Source: CAVSRC01 sp963798195 (lineage in GTDB: Bacteria > Pseudomonadota > Alphaproteobacteria > Rhizobiales > Kaistiaceae). Taken from it: a DNA stretch of 64,000 nt. Below are positions 20,506-30,875 of the stretch, piece by piece. The first letter of the stretch is position 1, and each line of letters opens with the position of its first letter. The notes under the pieces are model-generated. The model had not been told where the DNA came from, searched no databases, and was given only the letters and a program-made list of their open reading frames with translations. The translations under genes and the position numbers were made by a program. Where the stretch lies: assembly GCA_963798195.1 (NCBI GenBank), contig CAWCSF010000010.1, positions 62,001 through 126,000 of the forward strand, in the 5' to 3' direction.

Positions 20506-20983
20506 CTCCGCGCCGCCTCGATCTTCGCGAAGTCGATCTTCTTCATGTCGCTCACCGACATCGCAGGCGCGCATGGCATCGTCGCCGACCTCGCCAGCGC
20601 CTCCACCAACAGGACGCGGCTTGATCTGCCAGTTGCCGCCCCATTTGTCCTTGCAGCCGGCCGCATCGCTTTCCTCGCCGCATGGCCGACAATGCATTCC
20701 AGTCGCGGTCGGTTGCCGTCGTCGAGTCCTGGCGTACGCTATCTGGACGTCGAAGCTCGTTGTGCATCATGAACATCAGGCTCCCGTTGCAGCCGATGCA
20801 GGCTTGCACACCGTCGCGAACACGTAGGGCTGGCCGTCAGCACATCTCCATTGATGCTCGGCACGGAGAGTCGTTCGGCGCGTTGTGGAGCGTCGACGCT
20901 GCAGGCGGGCAAGCTCTTCTCGCCCTTGAAGAGGCGCTCCTCCGTCCTTGTCGACCGAGGCAGATCTTGTTCTTGGCAACCAT
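20506..20983 (-). pseudogene. Degraded VOC-family (PhnB-like, 3-demethylubiquinone methyltransferase-type) gene
   Basis: No frame is open across this stretch, but pieces in different minus-strand frames line up with a PhnB-like glyoxalase-fold protein. In order these are MVAKNKICL (from ATG 20983), SINGDVLTAS, CNGSLMFM, DRDWNALS, GGEES, CKDKWGGNWQIKPR, LVEALA and the C-terminal MKKIDFAKIEAARR. The total of about 478 bases equals the family's usual 155-160 residues, so little has been lost and several single-base indels explain the breaks. It has more breaks per base than its neighbours, so true decay is possible here. The function would be unknown even if intact. Confidence 0.6.
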
Positions 20984-21113
20984 CGTCCATCCGTTCCGTT
21001 CGGCGTTGGCTTCGCGCAGCTTGTGTGGCAGATCGACCAGCATGACAAGCGACCCTGCGGCAGTTCACAGGGCCGCGCAAATATTTTGTCGGCATACGGA
21101 CGAAGCGCGAACC

Positions 21114-21739
21114 TTAGCCGGCAGCCTTGTCGTAGGCGGCGACCAGCGCTTCCGCCCGTTCGCCGACCTCGTCGGCGCTGATGCCCGGCTTGTAGACGCT
21201 GGAGCCGATGCCGAAGCCGGCGATACGCCGCCTTGAGGTAGTCGGCGATGTTGGTGCGGTCGACGCCGCCGACCGCGAGCAGCGGCATGGACTTGGGAAG
21301 AACGACGGCGATCGCCTTGATGCCGTCGGGCCCCAGCAGCTCGGCCGGGAAGAATTTCAGCGCGTCGCGCGCCGGCGGCGATGGCGGCGAGCGCCTCGGT
21401 CGGCGTGAAGACGCCCGGGAACGAAGTGAGCCCCGCCGCTTTGGTCTTGCGGATCACCGCGGCATCGACATTGGGCGAGACGACGAACTGGCCGCCGGCC
21501 GCCTGCACCGCCGCGACTTCCTCGACGGTCAGCACCGTGCCGGCGCCGATGCGGGCGCGGTCTCCCGCCGCCTTCGCCATCACGCGGATGCTCTCGAGCG
21601 GCTCGGGCGAATTGAGCGGCACCTCGATCAGGCCGATGCCGGCAGCGATCAGCGCTTCCATCGTCGCAAGCGCATCCTTGGGCGCAATGCCGCGCAGGAT
21701 CGCGACCAGCGGACGGTGGCCGTGAAAGACGTCGCTCAT
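21114..21739 (-). CDS. dgoA: 2-dehydro-3-deoxy-6-phosphogalactonate aldolase (frameshifted)
   Basis: Class I aldolase that splits 2-keto-3-deoxy-6-phosphogalactonate to pyruvate and glyceraldehyde 3-phosphate. From ATG 21739: MSDVFHGHRPLVAILRGI, the IEVPLNSPEP loop and IGAGTVLTVEEVAAVQAAGG. The Schiff-base lysine lies in ALKFFPAE, read in a second frame after a break near 21370, followed by KSMPLLAVGGVDRTNIADYLK. After another break near 21232 the end GISADEVGERAEALVAAYDK can be read to the stop at 21114. The summed length of about 208 residues is normal. The start overlaps the dgoK stop (ATGA), so the two are one operon. Confidence 0.88.
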
Positions 21740-22696
21740 GCTGTGCTCCGTTCGGCCGCGACCGGGAGCAGCCCGATGGCGCGCGCAAGATGGACAAGAC
21801 CGGCCAGCACCAGCGCGTCGCCATCGAGGACGGCGGCGTCGATGCCGGCGACGGCAAGCGCCTTGGCGTACGCGCGGCCGAGGGACTTCGATCCGACAAT
21901 TCGCAACGCCGTGTCGCGGGACAGATGCCCCGATGCCTGCGCCGCGGCGATCTCGCCGCCGATCACCAGACCGGAGAGGTAGGCGAGATTGTCGGCGGGC
22001 TTGACCGACCCGAGCAGGGCGCGGGCGCGGACAGAAAAGATCGCGGAGAGGAAGGGCAGGGCTTCCTCCGTCGTGCGGCGCACGGCGAGGGCGAAATCGG
22101 GCGCATCGGCGAGTTCGCCGCCGTCGGCCGCGACCGAGTGGCGGAGGAACGACTGGTGCGCCAGCAGGTCGAACAGCTCCCCGGTGAGATAGGTCTGGAA
22201 ATCCATCACGGTGCTGTCGGCAATGGTCACCCACTTGGAATGGGTGCCGGGCAGGATGGCGACGCCGTCGAACGCCGGCTCGCCGTCGATCAGCCCGACG
22301 ATCTGGGTTTCCTCGCCGCGCATCACGTCGCCGTCGCGGGCGGCGCTCTTCAGCATGATGCCGGGGATGATCGCCACCGGCCGGCCGCTGGCCGTGTCGA
22401 AGCGGACGACGCTTTCGGCGAGCGCGCCGGTCGCGGCCGGGCAGGGGAGGTAGGCGGCCTCGCGCCAGCCCTGCCGGCTGCCGATCATGCCGGCCATGAT
22501 CGCCGGCACCTTCGGCCAGGCGCCGACGAGATGTTCGAAGGCCGCCTCGTGTCCGCCGGCCGCTACGCGGGCGATGCCGTCGTCGCTGTCGGCTTCGGCC
22601 AGCACGCGCCCCGCGGCGTCGAGCAGGCGCGCCCTCAGCCGGCTCGTGCCCCAGTCCACGGCGATCAGCGCGCCGGCGGATTCGATCGTTCGTCAT
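21736..22696 (-). CDS. dgoK: 2-dehydro-3-deoxygalactonokinase
   Basis: Sugar-acid kinase that phosphorylates 2-keto-3-deoxygalactonate, supplying the substrate of the overlapping aldolase gene. The body is open from 22659 to 21736 (307 residues) with VDWGTSRLRARLLD, SRQGWREAAY, IPGIMLKSA, RGEETQIVG, LPGTHSKWV and SGLVIGGEI. An ATG at 22696 followed by MTNDRIRR and, after removing one extra C near 22673, ALIAVDWGTS gives the likely full N-terminus; otherwise GTG 22659 would start it. A LacI-type regulator gene follows upstream on the same strand. Confidence 0.9.
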
Positions 22697-22728
22697 GGAT
22701 GAGCTATGTCCGGCTCAGGCCGGATGGG

Positions 22729-23754
22729 TCAAGACGGCGCCGGCCCGGTCGAGCCGCGAATGACCATCTCGACCGGCCACAGCTCGTGGATCGCCCCGGA
22801 CGGCCGCCCGGCGAGAAGCTCGAGGATCAGTTCGGCGACCCGCGTTCCCGCCGCGCGGATCGGTGAGGTCACGGTCGTGACCGGCGGCACCATCAGTGCC
22901 GGGTTGACGAAGGGGAATACGTCGTCGTGGGCGATCAGCGACATGTCCTTGCCGAGCTCGAGCTTCGCGGCGCGGATGGCGCGAAGCGCGCCCAGCGTCA
23001 TCATCATCGAGCTGAGCAGGATGGCGGTCGGCCGCGGGCGCTCGGCAAGGAAGCGCGTCGTCAGCCGGTAGCCGACCTCATCGGTCATGGCGCCTTCGCC
23101 CATCAGGCGTTCGTCCGGCGTCAGGCCGCGCGCGGCAAGCGCATCGCGAAAGCCGCGCTCGCGGTACATGGCGTAGGTGAACCGTGCGATCGCCGTTGAT
23201 GAGGCCGATGCGGCGTATGGCCGAGGTCGAGCAGGTGATCTGGTCGGCATCGACGGAACGCGCGCCTCGTTGTCGATATCGAGCCATGCGTACGGCGTGT
23301 CGCCCGTCGTGCGCCCATGCACGACGAACGGATGGCCGAGCCCGGTGAGCAGCGGCACGCGCGCGTCGTCGATCGTCGGGCCCGAGACGATCAGCGCGTC
23401 GACGCGCGTTCCGGCGACGAGGCGGCGGTAGGTGTCCATCTCGTCGTTCGCCCGCGCCGGAGACAGAACGATGTCCATCTCGTCCTCGGCCAGCCGCTCG
23501 CCGACGCCAGCCAGGAACTCGACGAAATGGGGATCGACCAGGAGATTGCGATTGGTGGGCAGAACCGCGCCGACGGCGCCGGCGCGCCCGGTCGCAAGGC
23601 GGCGGGCGCTGGGGTTGGGCCGATAGTGGAATTGCCGGGCGGCGCTGAGAACGCGCTCGCGCGTCGCCTCGCTGACCTCCGGATATCCGTTGAGCGCCCG
23701 GCTGACCGTCGTCTGAGACAGGCCCAGCTTTGCGGCCAGGTCCTTCAGTTTCAT
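22729..23754 (-). CDS. LacI-family transcriptional regulator (probable AglR)
   Basis: DNA-binding repressor of about 341 residues. The helix-turn-helix and hinge are MKLKDLAAKLGLSQTTVSRA, VLSAARQFHY and PNPSARRLATG. The periplasmic-binding-like sensor domain follows (GLGHPFVVHGRT, DDVFPFVNPALM). Between about 23185 and 23275 several compensating single-base indels scramble some 25 residues; in another frame the expected HLLDLGH and GLINGD segments can be read. It is divergent from aglE with two AAAGCGCTTT palindromes between them, so it is best read as the alpha-glucoside regulator (AglR-like). It may also affect the dgoKA genes behind it. Confidence 0.87.
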   Translation of the reverse strand: MKLKDLAAKLGLSQTTVSRALNGYPEVSEATRERVLSAARQFHYRPNPSARRLATGRAGAVGAVLPTNRNLLVDPHFVEFLAGVGERLAEDEMDIVLSPARANDEMDTYRRLVAGTRVDALIVSGPTIDDARVPLLTGLGHPFVVHGRTTGDTPYAWLDIDNEARVPSMPTRSPARPRPYAASASSTAIARFTYAMYRERGFRDALAARGLTPDERLMGEGAMTDEVGYRLTTRFLAERPRPTAILLSSMMMTLGALRAIRAAKLELGKDMSLIAHDDVFPFVNPALMVPPVTTVTSPIRAAGTRVAELILELLAGRPSGAIHELWPVEMVIRGSTGPAPS

Positions 23755-23784
23755 CGGTCCGCGTATTCCTCCCTCGCTTCATTC

Positions 23785-23911
23785 AAAGCGCTTTCAAATG
23801 CGCGATGCAACCCGCCGGGGCGAATTGCGCGGCCGGCGCTTTCGCCGAAGAGAAGTGGTTGGGTTGACTCGTCCATGCGCTCTCAACCATGATGCCGCCC
23901 AAAGCGCTTTG
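23785..23911. promoter_or_regulatory. Two LacI-type operator palindromes between the regulator and aglE
   Basis: AAAGCGCTTT at 23785-23794 and CAAAGCGCTTTG at 23900-23911 are perfect palindromes with the central CG typical of LacI-family operators. One lies 31 bases before the regulator start (possible autoregulation), the other about 140 bases before aglE. They are spaced 115 bases apart, which would allow looping. Nothing else is seen in the 299-base gap 23755-24053 apart from the GGGAGGTG ribosome site of aglE. Confidence 0.75.
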
Positions 23912-24053
23912 AGGGCGTGGGTTGACGCACGTCAACGCACGATGAGGCGCTTAATGGGAGGCAACGAAGGTGGCAGTCGGGCTCCGCCCTCGCGGTGGAC
24001 AACCCGTCACACTCCGCTATTTCGTCGCCCATCACGCTCGTAGGGAGGTGCAA

Positions 24054-25418
24054 ATGAAATTACGTAACACGCTAATGGGTTTCGCGGCGATCACGGCGCT
24101 CGGCGTCGGATCGGCGGCCGCGGCCGATCTGATCTATCCGATCGACGGCGACCCGAAGTTCAACTGGAAGAGCTACCACGACTTCGCCGACAAGCATGAC
24201 CTGAAGGGCCAGACGCTCAGCATCTTCGGGCCGTGGCTCACCGCCGACAAGGAAGGCTGGGAGAAGGTTCTCGCCTATTTCGAGGAAGCGACCGGCGCCA
24301 AGATCGAGAACTCCGGCTCGGACTCGTTCGAACAGCAGATCGTCATCGACACCCAGGCGGGCAGCCCGGCGAACATCGCCATCTTCCCGCAGCCCGGCCT
24401 CGCCGCCGACGTCGCGTCGAAGGGCCTCCTGACGCCGCTCGGCGACGACACCAAGCAGTGGCTGCTCGACAACTACTCCGCCGGCCAGTCCTGGGTCGAC
24501 CTGTCGACCTACAAGGACAAGGACGGCAACGCGCAGCTCTTCGCCTTCCCGTGGAAGGCGGACCTGAAGAGCCTCGTCTGGTACGTGCCGGAGAACTTCA
24601 AGGAGGCCGGCTACAAGATCCCGCGAGACGATGGAGGACCTGAAGGCGCTGACCGAGCAGATCGTCAAGGACGGCGGCACGCCGTGGTGCATCGGCCTCG
24701 GCTCGGGCGCGGCGACCGGCTGGCCGGCGACCGACTGGGTCGAGGACTTCATGCTGCGCACGCAGCCGCCGGAAGTCTATGACGGCTGGGTCAACAACAC
24801 GGTGAAGTTCGACGATCCGCGCGTCGTCGCGGCGATCGAGGAATTCGGCTGGTTCGCCAAGAACGACAAGTTCGTCGACGGCGGCGCCGCGGCGGTGGCT
24901 TCCACCGACTTCCGCGACAGCCCGAAGGGCCTCTTCTCCTCGCCGCCCAAGTGCTACATGCACCGCCAGGCGTCGTTCATTCCGGCCTTCTTCCCGGAAG
25001 GCACCAAGCTCGGCACGGACGCGAACTTCTTCTACTTCCCGCCTTATGCCGAGCAAGGACCTCGGCAAGCCGGTTCTCGGCGGCGGCACGCTGTTCGCCA
25101 TCACCAAGGACTTGCCGGCGGCGCGCGCCTTCATCGAGTTCCTGAAGACGCCGATCGCCTCCGAAGTCGCCATGGCCGCGTGGAACTTCTTCACGCCGTT
25201 CAAGGGCGTGAACCCGGACGTCTATCCGACCGACACGCTGAAGGGCGAGAACCAGATCCTGCTCAACGCCACGACCTTCCGCTTTGACGGTTCCGACCTG
25301 ATGCCCGGCAAGATCGGCGCGGGCGCGTTCTGGACCGGCATGGTCGACTACGTCGGCGGCAAGGATGCCAAGACGGTCGCCGACCGAGATCCAGAAGTCG
25401 TGGGACGCGATCAAGTAG
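24054..25418 (+). CDS. aglE: Alpha-glucoside ABC transporter substrate-binding protein (frameshifted)
   Basis: Periplasmic binding protein for alpha-glucosides such as sucrose, maltose or trehalose. A signal peptide (MKLRNTLMGFAAITALGVGS, cut after AAA) precedes DLIYPIDGDPKFNWKSYHDF. Family-typical stretches are GSDSFEQQIVIDTQAGSP, GGTPWCIGLGSGAATGWP, KGLFSSPPKCYMHRQASFIP and RFDGSDLMPGKIGAGAFW. Extra bases near 24629, 25056 and 25388 break the frame; without them the protein is about 454 residues, ends DEIQKSWDAIK and is normal for AglE. A strong GGGAGGTG ribosome site precedes ATG 24054. Confidence 0.92.
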
Positions 25419-25440
25419 GTCGTGTAGCCTCTTGCAAATC

Positions 25441-25468
25441 GAGTCCCGGGCCACGCGGCCCGGGACTC
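25441..25468 (+). terminator. 12-bp perfect hairpin after aglE
   Basis: GAGTCCCGGGCC (25441-25452) and GGCCCGGGACTC (25457-25468) are exact reverse complements around the loop ACGC, 23 bases after the aglE stop and about 110 before aglF. No T-run follows, so transcript protection or partial termination is more likely than a full stop. Confidence 0.65.
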
Positions 25469-25576
25469 ACTCAAGACCGGCACTGAACAAAAGGCCCGAA
25501 GACGGCGCGAAGCGGCAGGGGAGGCCGCGCGGCCAGCATTCAAATAAGGCCGCGAACGCCGAGGTGGGGGAGACGC

Positions 25577-26587
25577 ATGGCGCAGCTTTTCAGTGCGCTC
25601 ATCACGGTCATCATCGGCGTCGGGGCGGCGGCCGCTCTACTTCTACGCGGCCAACAAGATCCTCGACTCTTCCTGCCGCCGCGCGGCGGCGCCCTTCAGG
25701 CGGCGCGCAACCAGAAGATCGCGGCCACCATCCGGCCGTGGCTGTTCCTCGGCCCGGCGATCCTGTTTCTCGGTCTCTATCTCGTCTATCCGGTCATCGA
25801 CTCGCTCCGCCTGAGCTTCTACGGCCGCAGCGGCGTCGATTTCGTCGGGCTCGACAACTACAGCTGGGCGGTCGGCGACACGCAGTTCCGCGAAGTCGAT
25901 CTTCAACAACATCCTGTGGCTGATCTTCGTGCCGGCGGCGAGCACGTTCTGCGGGCTCGTCATCGCCTACCTCACCGACCGCATCTGGTGGGGCAACATC
26001 GCCAAGAGCATGGTCTTCATGCCGATGGCGATCTCGTTCATCGGCGCCAGCGTCATCTGGAAATTCATCTACGACTATCGCGGCGAGGGCTCGACCCAGA
26101 TCGGCCTGCTCAACGCCATCGTCGCAACTGTTCGGCGCTTGCGCCGCAGGCGTGGATCACGATTCCGTTCTGGAACAACTTCTTCCTGATGGTGATCCTG
26201 GTCTGGATCCAGACCGGCTTCGCCATGGTCATCCTCTCGGCGGCGCTGCGCGGCATTCCGGAGGAGACCATCGAGGCGGCGACGATCGACGGCGCCAAGG
26301 GCTGGCACATCTTCTTCTACATCATGGTCCCGCAGATCTGGAGCACGATCGCCGTGGTGTGGACGACGATCACCATCACCGTGCTCAAGGTCTTCGACAT
26401 CGTGCTCGCCATGACCAACGGCCAGTGGAACACCGAGGTGCTCGCCAACCTGATGTACGACTGGATGTTCCGCGGCGGCGGCGATTTCGGCCGCGGCGCC
26501 ACGATCGCCGTCGTCATCATGCTCGCGGTCGTGCCGATCATGATCTGGAACATCCGGCGTCTCAACGCCGAGCAGGCGAGGCGCTGA
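25577..26587 (+). CDS. aglF: Alpha-glucoside ABC transporter permease AglF (frameshifted)
   Basis: First inner-membrane permease of the alpha-glucoside importer. Helices include PWLFLGPAILFLGLYLVYPV, ILWLIFVPAASTFCGLVIAY, and the long block near IPFWNNFFLMVILVW. The EAA loop is EAATIDGAKGWHIFFYIMVP. Indels near 25634, 25670, 25899, 26126 and 26141 sum to zero, so the reading frame at the end (RRLNAEQARR) matches the start (MAQLFSALITVIIGVG). The corrected length of about 336 residues is usual for AglF. aglG starts one base after its stop. Confidence 0.9.
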   Translation: MAQLFSALITVIIGVGAAAALLLRGQQDPRLFLPPRGGALQAARNQKIAATIRPWLFLGPAILFLGLYLVYPVIDSLRLSFYGRSGVDFVGLDNYSWAVGDTQFREVDLQQHPVADLRAGGEHVLRARHRLPHRPHLVGQHRQEHGLHADGDLVHRRQRHLEIHLRLSRRGLDPDRPAQRHRRNCSALAPQAWITIPFWNNFFLMVILVWIQTGFAMVILSAALRGIPEETIEAATIDGAKGWHIFFYIMVPQIWSTIAVVWTTITITVLKVFDIVLAMTNGQWNTEVLANLMYDWMFRGGGDFGRGATIAVVIMLAVVPIMIWNIRRLNAEQARR

Positions 26588-26588
26588 C

Positions 26589-27747
26589 ATGGCACCGTTC
26601 GGCGCCGCAAGCGCAAGCTGGGGCAAATACTTCGTCCACCTGTCGGTGCTCCTGATCGTCATCATCTGGACGGTGCCGACCTTCGGCATCCTGGTGTCGT
26701 CGTTCCGCGACAAGGACCAGCTCGCCGTGTCCGGCTGGTGGACGGCGCTGACGACGAGCGAGCAGAACCTCATCGGCCGCACCGATCCGCCGTCCAGCCG
26801 CGGTCGAGGACGACGGCAAGTACGTGCTCACCGGCAACGTGCTCGGACGGCAAGGGCTACGTCACCACCTTCGGCGTGCGCATCACAGAACCCGACCGAA
26901 TTCGAGGCCGGCGACGACCGCCGATCTGCCGGGCGGCGGCGGCACGCTGACCGTCAAGCGCGACGGCACCTACCGGCTGGTCTCCGACACGCCGCTCGAG
27001 GCGACACCGGCCGGCGCCTCTACTACACCGCGGCGCTGCCGCCGGAGTTCACGCTCCAGAACTACGAGAAGGTGCTGACCTCCGAGGGCATCGGCCAGTC
27101 GTTCATCAACTCGCTGACGGTCGACGATCCCGGCGACCGTCATCCCGATCCTGATCGCCGCCTATGCCGCCTACGCGCTGGCCTGGATGCGATTCCCCGG
27201 CCGCGCGCTGATGCTGTCGGTCATCGTCGGCCTGCTGGTCGTGCCGCTGCAGATGTCGCTGATCCCGCTGCTCCGGCTCTACAACGATGTCGGCGATTTC
27301 TTCGGCGTGCCCGCCAAGACCTATCTCGGCATATGGCTGGCGCATACCGGATTCGGCCTGCCGCTGGCGATCTATCTGCTGCGCAACTACATCGCCGGCC
27401 TGCCCAACGAGATCATGGAATCGGCGCGCGTCGACGGCGCCACCGACTTCGAGATCTTCGTGCGCATCGTGCTGCCGCTCTCGGTGCCGGCGCTGGCGTC
27501 GTTCGCGATCTTCCAGTTCCTGTGGGTGTGGAACGACCTGCTCGTCGCCATCGTCTTCCTCGGCAACACCGAGCAACAGCTGGTGCTGACCGGCCGCCTG
27601 CGCGAACTGCTCGGCTCGCGCGGCGGCGACTGGGAAATTCTCACCGCGTCGGCCTTCGTGTCGATCGTGGTGCCGCTGGCCGTGTTCTTCTCGCTGCAAC
27701 GCTATCTGGTGCGCGGCCTGCTGGCCGGCTCGGTGAAGGGCGGGTGA
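26589..27747 (+). CDS. aglG: Alpha-glucoside ABC transporter permease AglG (frameshifted)
   Basis: Second permease of the importer, about 385 residues after correction. It has the AglG architecture: a first helix (YFVHLSVLLIVIIWTVPTFG), then a large periplasmic loop (about residues 60-140, with GKYVLTGNVLG, TEFEAG and DGTYRLVSDTP). Membrane helices follow with LYNDVGDFFGVPAKTYLGIW and the EAA loop ESARVDGATDFEIFVRIVLP, and the end is YLVRGLLAGSVKGG. Several indels fall in the loop (about 26800-27140); the region after 27187 is clean. It begins right after aglF and ends 30 bases before aglK. Confidence 0.9.
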
Positions 27748-27777
27748 GCGCGATGGACGAAAAGAGGGAAGCGTAGG

Positions 27778-28870
27778 ATGGGCGAACTGCGTCTGCGCGA
27801 CGTCAAGAAGTCCTTCGGCCACGTCGACGTGATCAAGGGCGTCGATCTCGAAATCAAGTCGGGCGAGTTCATGGTCTTCGTCGGCCCGTCGGGCTGCGGC
27901 AAGTCCACGCTGCTGCGCCTGATCGCCGGCCTGGAGGAGATCACCTCCGGCACGATCGAGTTCGACGGCGAGGAGGTCAACGAACTGCCGCCGGCGCTGC
28001 GCGGCATCGCCATGGTCTTCCAGTCCTACGCGCTCTACCCGCACATGACCGTCTACAACAACATGGCCTTCGGCATGAAGCTGGCGAAGGCGAGCAAGGA
28101 GGAGATCGACAAGCAGGTCCGCGAGGCCGCCGGAAGTCCTCCAGCTCGACGCCCTATCTCGACCGCCTGCCCAAGCAGCTCTCCGGCGGCCAGCGCCAGC
28201 GCGTCGCCATCGGCCGCGCCATCGTGCGCAATCCGCGCGTCTTCCTCTTCGACGAGCCGCTGTCCAACCTCGACGCGGCGCTGCGCGTCTCCATGCGCAT
28301 CGAGATCGCCAAGCTGCACGAGCGCATGAACGACGTGACCATGGTCTACGTCACCCACGATCAGGTCGAGGCGATGACGCTCGCCGACCGCATCGTCGTG
28401 CTGCGCGCCGGCATCATCGAGCAGGTCGGCACGCCGATGGAGCTCTACAAGCCGCCCGACAACCTGTTCGTCGCCGGCTTCATCGGCTCGCCGGCCATGA
28501 ACATCGTGCCGTGCACCATCGAAGGCGGCGACGGCGAGGCCCGCGTGCGCCCCGAGAAGCACGAGCCGGTCGCCGTGCACCGCGAAGATCCCGGCGAGCG
28601 CCGTCGGCAAGAAGGGAACGCTCGGCGTGCGTCCGGAGGATCTGTCGCTCGCCGATGGCGGCGAGCCGATCTTCACGGGCCGCGTCGACATCGTCGAGCA
28701 TCTCGGCGAGCTGACGCTGCTCTACGTCGATTGCGGCTATGGCGAGCCGATCATCGCCAAGCTCGACGGCAACGTCGAGCTCAAGCGCGACAGCGAGGTC
28801 GCGCTGGCGGCGCCGGCCGAGATGCTGCACGTCTTCGACGACAAGGGCAGGCTTCCCGCGCACCGGCTGA
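27778..28870 (+). CDS. aglK: Alpha-glucoside ABC transporter ATPase AglK (frameshifted)
   Basis: ATP-binding subunit of the MalK type, about 363 residues. Walker A is GPSGCGKST, the Q-loop is VFQSYALYPHMTV, the signature is LSGGQRQRVAIGRA, Walker B is VFLFDEPLSNLD and the switch is VTHDQVEAMTLADR. A regulatory domain follows (LGVRPEDLSLADGG, LLYVDCGYGEPI). Breaks occur near 28130-28160, 28545-28610 and 28845; after the last, the frame ends at TGA 28870. No alpha-glucosidase gene (aglA) lies between aglG and aglK, unlike the Sinorhizobium meliloti aglEFGAK order. A good terminator follows. Confidence 0.9.
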
Positions 28871-28892
28871 CATTGCAGCCGGTTTGCGCAAC

Positions 28893-28936
28893 GGCCAGTG
28901 CCGCCTGCCTTTTTTGGCGCGGCGCTGGCCTTTTTC
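28893..28936 (+). terminator. Intrinsic terminator of the agl operon
   Basis: GGCCAGTGCCGC (28893-28904) pairs with GCGGCGCTGGCC (28919-28930) with one mismatch and is followed at once by TTTTTC. The stem, loop and T-run make this the clearest intrinsic terminator in the window. It lies 23 bases after the aglK stop inferred at 28870, which supports that end. The remaining 155 bases before cysG show no recognisable feature. Confidence 0.8.
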
Positions 28937-29091
28937 TTGCGCCGGCATTGCCCCGCACCGGAATCTTTTTCTCCCTCCGGTACCGAGATTGGAACCGGCG
29001 TCGTCGTCGGTTCGCGGCCACTCCCTAGATTTCGCGGCAATCGCGCGGTTCGCCCTGGCGACCGGCGCGATCACCCTCTCGGAGTCGCGCG

Positions 29092-30522
29092 ATGTCCGAC
29101 ACGGCCCGCAAGCTCGCCGTCTTCCCGGCCTTCCACAAGGTCGCCGGCCGCCGCGTCGTCGATCGTCGGCGGCGGCGCCGAGGCCGCCGCCAAGATCCGC
29201 CTGCTCGTCCGAGACCAAGGCGCGAGATCGTCGTCTTCGCCGCCTCGCTCGACCAGGAGACCGGCGCCGACCTGATCGCCGCCCATGGCGACTGGCGCGG
29301 CGCCTGTCCGGCGCTCGCCGACCTCGCCGGCGCCGCGCTGGTCTTCGCCGCCACCGGCTCCGAGGAGACGCGACCGCGAGGTCGTCGCGCTCGCCCGCGA
29401 GGCCGGCGTGCCGGTCAACGTCGTCGACCGTCCCGAGCTCTGCGATTTCTACACGCCGGCGCTGGTCAACCGCGCGCCGCTCGCCGTCGCCATCGGCAGC
29501 GAGGGCGTCGCGCCGGTGCTGGCCCGCCATGTGCGCGCCCGCATCGAGGCGACTGCTGGCGCCGGCCTTCGGCGATCTCGCCGGGCTCGCCGAGCGGCTC
29601 CGCGAGCGCGTGACGCGCGGCGTTCGCCTCCGTCGCCGACCGCCGCCGCTTCTGGGCGCGCTTCTTCTCCGGCCCGGTCGCCGAGAAGGTCTTTGCCGGC
29701 CGCATCGACGAGGCCGAGCAGGAGGCGCTGCGCGCGCTCGAGATCGACCCGATCTGGTCCGGCCACGTCTCGCTGGTCGGCGCCGGCCCGGGCGCCGAGG
29801 ACCTGCTGACGCTGCGCGCCCAGCGCGCGCTGCAGGAGGCCGACGTCATCGTCTACGACCGGCTGGTGCCCGAGGCGATCGTGGCGCAGGGCCGCCGCGA
29901 CGCGCGCCGCATCTACGTCGGCAAGGCCAAGGGCGCCCATGCCGTCAGCCAGGACGAGATCAACGCGCTGATCGTCGCGCGAGGCGCGCGCCGGCCACCG
30001 CGTCGTGCGGCTGAAGTCCGGCGACCCGCTGATCTTCGGCCGCGCCGGCGAGGAGATCGCGGCGCTGCGCGCCGCCGGCATCTCCTTCGACATCGTGCCC
30101 GGCATCACCGCCGCCTTCGCCGCCGCGGCGGAGGCCGAGATTCCGCTGACGCTGCGCGAGACATCCTCGTCGCTGGTCTTCGCCACCGGCCACGACGCCG
30201 ATGGCGAGACGCTGCCCGACTGGGCGGGCCTGGCGCTCGGCGGCGCGACGGTCGCGGTCTACATGGGCCGCACGGTCGCCGCCAAGGTCGCCGCGCGGCT
30301 GATCGAGGCGGGGCTCGCCGCCTCGACGCCGGTCGCGGTCATCGAGAACGCCTCGCGCGCCGACCGCCGCGCCTATGCCGGCCGGCTCGACGAACTGGCC
30401 GCGCATCGCCGAGCGGCCCGAGCTCGACCGGCCCGGTGCTCATCATCGTCGGCGACGTGGTCGCCGCCGGCGCCATCGCCGGGCGCGCCGGCGCCGCGCT
30501 CGCCGAACTCGCGGCGGCCTGA
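29092..30522 (+). CDS. cysG: Siroheme synthase CysG (frameshifted)
   Basis: Multifunctional enzyme making siroheme from uroporphyrinogen III, the cofactor of the sulfite reductase encoded downstream. The N-terminal dehydrogenase/ferrochelatase domain shows FPAFHKVAGRRVV then VGGG, VFAATG and NVVDRPELCDFYTPALV. The C-terminal methyltransferase domain shows VSLVGAGPGAEDLLTLRA, VIVYDRLV, RLKSGDPLIFGRAGEE and VPGITAAFAAA. At least seven single-base breaks occur (about 29163, 29212, 29371, 29555, 29627, 29980, 30407), mostly extra bases. Corrected, it is about 470 residues, normal for the fused enzyme. DUF2849 and cysI follow closely. Confidence 0.92.
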
Positions 30523-30540
30523 GGCGAGGACGCGATCGCG

Positions 30541-30875
30541 ATGTTCAAGGCAGCCAAGGAAGGCCCGGCGAAGGTCATCACCGCCAACGATCTCCGCGAC
30601 GGCCTCGTCGTCTTCCTCGACGGCGAGGGCGGCTGGACGCACGACATCGCCGCGGCGCGCGTGGTCGAGGACGGGCCGGACCTCGACGAGGCGCGTCGCC
30701 TGCGCCAAGGCGCAGGCGACGCGCGGGTCGTGGTCGAGCCCTACCCGATCGACGTCGACGGTGACCGACGGCGTGCCGGTGCCGGTGCGCCTGCGCGAAC
30801 GATCCGCGCCGAGCGCGGCCCGACGGTCGTCTATGGCGAGGCCGAGCGCGGCGAAGCTCGCAGGGAGCGCGCGTG

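Noticed and set aside
23785..23911. Repeated AAAGCGCTTT units as the start of a CRISPR or iteron array
   Set aside because: Only two copies, each palindromic, 115 bases apart between a LacI regulator and its target; they are operators.
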